Below are positions 58,866 through 64,000 of a stretch of 64,000 nucleotides of DNA, in pieces. Position 1 is the stretch's first letter, and the number at the start of each line of letters is the position of its first letter. This DNA is from Procambarus clarkii (taxonomy: Eukaryota; Arthropoda; Malacostraca; Decapoda; Cambaridae), in NCBI RefSeq assembly GCF_040958095.1, contig NC_091160.1, positions 38,009,996 to 38,073,995 on the forward strand, read 5' to 3'. The notes under the pieces are model-generated. The model was given only the letters and a program-made list of their open reading frames with translations, did not search any database and was not told where the DNA came from. Both the position numbers and the translations under genes were made by a program.

Positions 58866-58985
58866 TATATAGCAAATATACAAGAAGGTATATTAGGTTT
58901 ATGAAATTATATTTCATTGCTGTTTTACATTCTTGTACAGCCACTAGCACTCATAGCATTTCGGGCAAGTCATTAATCTTAGTTA
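58866..58985 (-). mobile_element. Second LINE 3'-UTR copy at the 5' flank of the LINE
   Basis: The sequence atatacaagaaggtatatta to acattcttgtacagccacta and gcatttcgggcaagtc parallels 55270-55375 in the same orientation. It is a truncated 3' end of a separate insertion of the same group. Confidence 0.7.
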
Positions 58986-59027
58986 TTTCCCTGGAATATG
59001 ACCCGACAAATCGTTTAACAACCCGGT

Positions 59028-59120
59028 GCCCTATGCAGACGAGGAGTCACAATAACGTGGCTGAAATATGTTGACCAAATCACACACTCCTAGTGTGTGG
59101 TTTAGTCAACCAGGTACCCA
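59028..59120. mobile_element. Deleted copy of the 21.5-kb foldback
   Basis: The same lead (gagtcacaataacgtggctg) leads into gttgaccaaatcacacact and its inverse agtgtgtggtttagtcaac with a 3-nt loop. About 58 bp of each arm found at 21550-21708 are missing. Confidence 0.8.
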
Positions 59121-59255
59121 TTCACTGTTGGGTGAACAGAGGCTACAGTTAAGGATTGGCGCCCACTCAATCCTCCTCGGCCAGGATATGAACCCAGGCC
59201 AAAGCTCCGAGCGAGTGCTTTACCACTGCACCATGGGGATTGTGAACCTGTTGAC
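59105..59255 (-). mobile_element. tRNA-derived SINE, third family
   Basis: The minus strand reads ccatggtgcagtggtaaagc (A-box-like), then gggttcatatcc (B-box-like), then a non-tRNA body ending agtgaatgggtacctgg. Confidence 0.65.
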
Positions 59256-59325
59256 TAAATGAGCACTCCAACTGTATATTCATAAAGCGAATCTGTTGAC
59301 TAAATGAGCACTCCAACTGTATATT
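59246..59325. repeat. 45-bp direct duplication
   Basis: The block ctgttgactaaatgagcact to aactgtatattc occurs at 59248 and 59293. A 12-bp-arm inverted repeat (tgaaattacc / ggtaatttca) follows at about 59328-59353. Confidence 0.85.
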
Positions 59326-59687
59326 CCTGAAATTACCTGAGGGTAATTTCAGTCCTCGATGAGGACTGGAAGCCGGCGGCTTGTTGAAAGTCCCCCCCCC
59401 CCCTCTAATTCTGTGAGCAAGAGCTGCAACACATCACTACTGTATCTGCTAATGTCCATCAGGCCCGGCTTTAAACCAATTTAACAAATTACACCCAGTT
59501 GGGTCCTGCACCCAAGGGGGGTCCCACCTTAGGGTAATATACTCTTTGTCAAGTAACATTGCCTTCTAAGAGAGCTAAACCTGTACGGTATAAAGGCCCA
59601 TCACAAACCAACATGAACTTGCAAGGTAATATTGTGATTTGTGTGTGTGTGTATTGCAAGGTAATGTTTATGTGAACATTACCGGGA

Positions 59688-59945
59688 CAAGGGGCCCCTG
59701 GTAGTAGTTGGCTTTGTTCTCGACGCACAGTCGAGAATTCCGGTTCGAATCCCGGGCGGGACAGAAATGGTTGGGCACATTTCCTTTCTCCTACAGCATT
59801 AGGTGAAACCTAATACCTCTGTTCACCTAGCTTTAAGTAGGTATTCAGGAGTTAATTAGCTTGTTGTGGAGTTGCATCCTGGGCGGGGTCAGCAATTCTG
59901 CTTTGGAGGAGGGACCTTTATAAGAACCTAATGTGTATGAATACA
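59688..59945 (+). mobile_element. tRNA-derived SINE, second family
   Basis: Tail-to-head order: gtagttggctttgttctcga (A-box region), B box ggttcgaatcc near 59742, gggcgggacagaaatggttg, then catttcctttctcctacagc, ttcacctagc and a tail including ttgcatcctgggcggggtc. Confidence 0.78.
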
Positions 59946-59949
59946 CTCT

Positions 59950-61040
59950 GGCTTCCTGTCCCCCGACACAGTGAATTATTATTAATTATATCTAGTGAAT
60001 TCTGTATGACAGAATATAAGTAATTATCAAAAGAAGGTGCCAAGCCAGGGAGAATATGTAGCAACAGAATATAGACACGAGTCAGACAATATGCTTTATT
60101 TGTTATCAATTCGTTGATGAATGTTACTTTTAATATTATTTATTTATTTTACTCTAAATTCATTATGCACCTCTCAGGGATTCTCTCACCACCAGGTCTT
60201 CCTTAATTCATAAGACCTTAATACCCACTTTGTATGCAAACCTAGAAAATGTAAGGTACCCCTTTTTATCCGTATACAGGGTTCCCATTTTCTGGACCTT
60301 TTTTATTTACAGTATTTGTATTTTTACACAGGTGGGTACAGGAACAGACAACTTCTGACTCTCAGTCACACTTTCCATCTGGCTTTTTTGTTAAAAGTGC
60401 TTGTGCTCCACTTTTACACCTTGAATTTTTTATTTTTACTGCCAGCGGAAGCTAGTTTATTGTGCACCCCCCATATTTATCCAGTAAACAGTAGTACAAC
60501 AGGATTACAGCGAGCACGTCTTAATCAGACCTGAGCAGATATTGTACATTGACTTTTACAATTTATCTGCAAACCTTATCATTAATTACTGTATAATGTA
60601 AGCTAGTAACACCCTTCTTGCACTGCACCTCAAATTCAAATTGAAAAACTTTATTCATAAGCTGTTGTACATTTATAACTGAGATTACACAAAATTACAA
60701 GACATTATTTACATAAGAGAAAGTCATAATAATAAGCACGATACCTCACCATTATAATTACATACTGTATAATCTAGTTTTAGTTTACCATTATACATTT
60801 GAGGTAAGTCATTTTATAATAAAATAATTTTCAAATACTGGATATTACAGGATAATTATTAGGAGCTGCTGTTTATGATTCTTGTCTACACAGTATATTC
60901 ATTACAGTACTTTAATTTATTTACTAGAAGCAAACTATGGATACAATGCACAAATTTCAGTTATCTAATTATTTATAATAAAATTATTTGTCATTTCAGG
61001 CAATATACATTTAGATATATATGGTATCTATAAATGTTTT
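59950..61040. other. No recognised gene (AT-rich spacer)
   Basis: May be part of the long 3' UTR or the downstream region of the minus-strand exon at 62844. No elements are named. Confidence 0.4.
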
Positions 61041-61044
61041 ATCA

Positions 61045-61325
61045 CGCAGTATAAAATGAAGGTGAAGTTATACCCAATTTATGTGTAAGTGTAATAAAAA
61101 CAAATTTTCAGATGTGATCTACACCCTTTCTCAAGGTATTGTATACTGTATAATGTTTTCACAATGTATACATACTGTATAGAATGAGAACACTGCATAC
61201 AGTACCTTGAGATAGGATGTAGGTTACATCCCAAAAATTTGTTTTTTAATACAGAAATTAAATTATACAGTACAAATTACATATACAGTACTGTATTGGG
61301 TCTTTCCTTCGCCTTCATTCATGCA
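61045..61325. mobile_element. Palindromic MITE-like element
   Basis: The left arm (atgaaggtgaag, acaaattttcagatgtgatc, ctttctcaaggta) and the right arm read inversely (atgaaggcgaag, acaaatttttgggatgtaac, ctatctcaaggta) pair imperfectly over about 130 bp around 61185. There is no coding capacity. Confidence 0.7.
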
Positions 61326-62843
61326 CTATGGCATTGTAGTAAGTTTCTCTGCAGTATAAAATGTAATGCACTAGTGTGTGGTCTTGTCTATGTCTACACA
61401 CTTCACATTTCACGTCATCTAATGCCTCATGTAAGCTGAACTCCAAAGATTACTTAAAACCAAGTTATATTTAAGCTGTGACAACATCTACCAGTCTCCT
61501 GATTTTGTTACTTAATCCAACACGAGCGTTTTGTTGCACACCTTTCACGGTGATGGCCTGGCCTCGTGATTACTACTTCCTTGGAAATATCAATTCATAA
61601 CACCACATATGATTTTGGATGTTTGATGGTATAGATATGGAGTGTTTTTGTGAAAATTGTAATATTGATACAGAACATGCAAAGTATTATGCCGACAAGA
61701 CAAAGTTACCTTAAACTGCTTTGCTTTCAAATTATTTATATGGAAATGCTTGAAGCATTCTTACATGCTTCTACATTAAGCAGCAGTAAATGTTTTGTTT
61801 GTATATATTAACACAATAGGAGTAATGTACACCGAGTCTTGGGGCACCGATGAGGGGTGGTGGTGGTTCTCAATAATACATTCTGGTATATGACTTGAAT
61901 AACTGAGTATAATTTCATTACATCCTGTTTTCTTTTCTCTATATTATTATTTCCTCCCTTGATGATTTGCCCCGCCCTGTGGAAATGGGGTAATGATGAA
62001 TGCCTGACATATACATTTACCAACTGTATAATCTCTTCCCATTGCAATGTTTAGTCACAGTCAAGTTAAAATTTTCAGCCAACAAATAAAAACAAAATGC
62101 AAAAGTGGAAATACAAAAAACATTCTCAAACCTCTCATATTTATTGATCAACAAATCATATGGAGACGTCTCTGTCCTGGCTATTCCAGTCGCAATATAC
62201 CATGTAGTATTATTTATGTAATCAATATTTATGAAAGCACTCATGTTCTGAATGGACCCTCTTAAACATTTTACACACTCTTACAAAAACTGGTTAATAA
62301 CCAACTATCAGTCTTAAGTGCTTAAAAATATCAGGTACTGAATGACACTACATGGCAGAATAATATTCTGAACCTAGTACTCTAATGTGAGGCAGAACAT
62401 CTGGTAATAAGGCTCTGAACTGTAAGAGTTACAGTTTTGATGTGAACCAAAGATAAAGGGGCACAGAGCAGTATAGTCTTATTAAATGAGAAATAAAAGT
62501 TTAACATAGTAGTGAGACTAGACCACAAAATCTAGACATGAGAGGCTAAGCATCATATCAAACTTATACACATTGTATCTTAATGCTTCATATTTTACAA
62601 GACACTAGACACTGTTCACTGCTCATTAACTGGTCACATTCATGAACTAATAAATAAATAGTCTTTAATCTAAATTTTTGTAATTGAATAAAATAGGCTG
62701 GTTCTTTAATTCTACATATATAATATGGTACAATTTTAATTTCTCTCTCCTTGCACCCACTCATTAATGAACAGATCACAAATGTATATTTTGTCTTTTT
62801 ATCACAACAGAATGAATTGATTTCATTTGTCCCAATTCTGAAC
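61326..62843. other. AT-rich stretch, possible 3' UTR of the minus-strand exon
   Basis: Lies directly downstream of the stop at 62844 on the minus strand. No coding or repeat feature was seen. Confidence 0.35.
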
Positions 62844-62943
62844 CTAGAGTATCACAAGAGGGAAGAGATTCCTCACTGGTCCCCAAACATCTGAATCTTG
62901 ATCCGAGTCGTCTACAAGGTCGTCATCGCTATGGCCGTCATTT
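62844..62943 (-). CDS. Probable terminal exon of an unidentified gene (acidic C terminus)
   Basis: A splice acceptor (attttacag on the minus strand) is followed by one base of a split codon and 32 sense codons reading NDGHSDDDLVDDSDQDSDVW, then GPVRNLFPLVIL and TAG. The Asp/Ser-rich run followed by a hydrophobic end is coding-like and unlike the surrounding AT-rich DNA. Upstream exons would lie at higher coordinates, perhaps outside the window. I do not recognise the protein. Confidence 0.42.
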
Positions 62944-63066
62944 CTGTAAAATAATATAGTGTGTATAAACAAAGCAATGAGTGATGAGTACCTCAGGTGT
63001 ACATCTCTCTGCCCCTATACTTGCCTCAGCCCCCATGTACAGAACAACTACCCATGTACTCAATCC

Positions 63067-63315
63067 TCCAGCTGAACGGCCGAGCGGACAGCACGCTGGA
63101 CTTGTAATCCTGTGGTCCCGGGTTTGATCCCGGGCGCCGGCGAGAAACAATGGGCAGAGTTTCTTTCACCCTATGCCCTTGTTACCTAGCAGTAAAATAG
63201 GTACCTGGGTGTTAGTCAGCTATCACGGGCTGCTTCCTGGGGGTGGAGGCCTGGTCGAGAACCGGGCCGCGGGGACACTAAAGCCCCCGAAATCATCTCA
63301 AGATAACCTCAAGAA
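63067..63315 (+). mobile_element. tRNA-derived SINE, best-preserved copy
   Basis: The head gaacggccgagcggacagca resembles a Leu/Ser tRNA A box. The B box is gggtttgatcc near 63120, with a palindromic arm cccgggtttgatcccggg. The body tttctttcaccctatgccct and tail ggaggcctggtcgagaaccg to aagataacctcaaga complete the family layout. Confidence 0.88.
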
Positions 63316-63619
63316 TCAAGAACAAACTGAGTGTTGATATCTGATTAGCATAAGTACTGTACCACATTATCTGAATATCCTTCCATTCATTTTCTGCTCA
63401 CTCTTCTATTTAACTACAATATGCAGTATAACTTTACATATTACTGCATTGAATTATCTAAATAACAAATTCTGTAATTAATCTCCTATATGATCTCTCT
63501 AATAATAAGCTTTTTGGTTAGTCTGAGTGTAAATAAAGACACAAAATCATATCGCTTAAGTTTCTGAAGCAAAATTAATAAAATGATTCAAATAGCAAAT
63601 ATGAACTATATTTAGTCTT

Positions 63620-63738
63620 TCTGGGTTTTTGCCCTTCAGCAACTCATCTCGGCTTACACCACTAGACTGTTTAGGAGACAGACATCTGACAAGCCTGCTG
63701 GCGTCAATCTCAGCACACCTATTTGGCACAAATCTAAT
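63620..63738 (-). other. Coding-like open frame, possible exon
   Basis: The minus strand reads FVPNRCAEIDASRLVRCLSP and KQSSGVSRDELLKGKNPER after an acceptor-like ccaattag. A strong donor-like gtaagc occurs after KQSSG. The composition is protein-like, but the family is not recognised. The plus-strand LINE starts at its edge. Confidence 0.28.
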
Positions 63739-64000
63739 TGGACCTAAAAAAGGCTTTCGACAGAGTTCCACACAAGAGGTTGTTCTGGAAGCTGGAAAAT
63801 ATTGGAGGGGTGACAGGTAAACTTCTAACATGGATGAAAAATTTTCTGATTGATAGAAAAATAAGGGCAGTAATCAGAGGCAATGTATCGGACTGGAGAA
63901 ACGTCACAAGTGGAGTACCACAGGGTTCAGTTCTTGCACCGGTGATGTTCATTGTCTACATAAATGATCTACCAGATGGTATACAGAATTATATGAACAT
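63739..64000 (+). mobile_element. 5'-truncated LINE, sister of the element at 1-3580
   Basis: From tggacctaaaaaaggctttc onward it matches 2458-2719 almost base for base and runs off the window. It encodes [32 protein letters not shown] and the next RT block. The beginning inside the RT shows 5' truncation, typical of incomplete reverse transcription. Confidence 0.93.

Noticed and set aside
55270-58985. LTR retrotransposon with direct terminal repeats
   Set aside because: The repeats are LINE 3'-UTR text, the interior codes for endonuclease plus FADD-type RT in minus orientation, and no gag, protease or integrase is seen.

Overview
This is a repeat-rich animal nuclear genome window, with spliced genes, long introns and many non-LTR retrotransposons, tRNA-derived SINEs and DIRS-type elements. 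The dominant SINE and LINE families look like those I know from decapod crustaceans, so I infer a crayfish or related decapod. No prokaryotic, plasmid or CRISPR content was seen.

Two host genes are fully resolvable. On the minus strand, 40635 down to 15592, lies a complete AFG3L2-type mitochondrial m-AAA protease gene. It has 14 coding exons that join in phase into a 784-residue protein with two membrane segments, Walker A and B, second region of homology and an HEAGH zinc site. One of its introns has a GC donor. About 510 bp away, head to head, lies SNRPC on the plus strand (41146-46517). It has six coding exons and encodes a 191-residue U1 snRNP C protein with a CCHH zinc finger and a Met/Gly/Pro-rich tail. 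A third gene is glimpsed only as a probable acidic terminal exon on the minus strand (62844-62943).

The rest is mobile DNA. 1-3580: an almost complete Jockey/CR1-group LINE (+) with an intact 975-codon ORF2, ending in a long (AC)n array. 5.3-12.6 kb: LINE, SINE and old DIRS debris, with clear nesting. 14.2-14.9 kb: a large palindrome made of two Tc1-like transposase 5' ends. AFG3L2 introns: two Tigger/pogo-like elements with TA duplications, SINEs, a 77-bp-arm foldback, a four-copy repeat of about 180 bp, a second DIRS copy and a MITE. 47.9-53.5 kb: a DIRS-like tyrosine-recombinase retrotransposon with inverted terminal repeats and an internal complementary region, but with a damaged RT. 55.2-58.5 kb: a second LINE family (-) with broken frames. 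59-64 kb: SINEs, a palindromic MITE-like element and a 5'-truncated copy of the first LINE running off the end.

The mobile elements illustrate partnerships. The SINE tails match the 3' tail of a LINE fragment (11.3-11.9 kb), as expected if the LINE machinery mobilises the SINEs. A conserved 3'-UTR motif of about 35 nt recurs at three LINE ends. All family assignments come from reading motifs by eye; none was tested by search.
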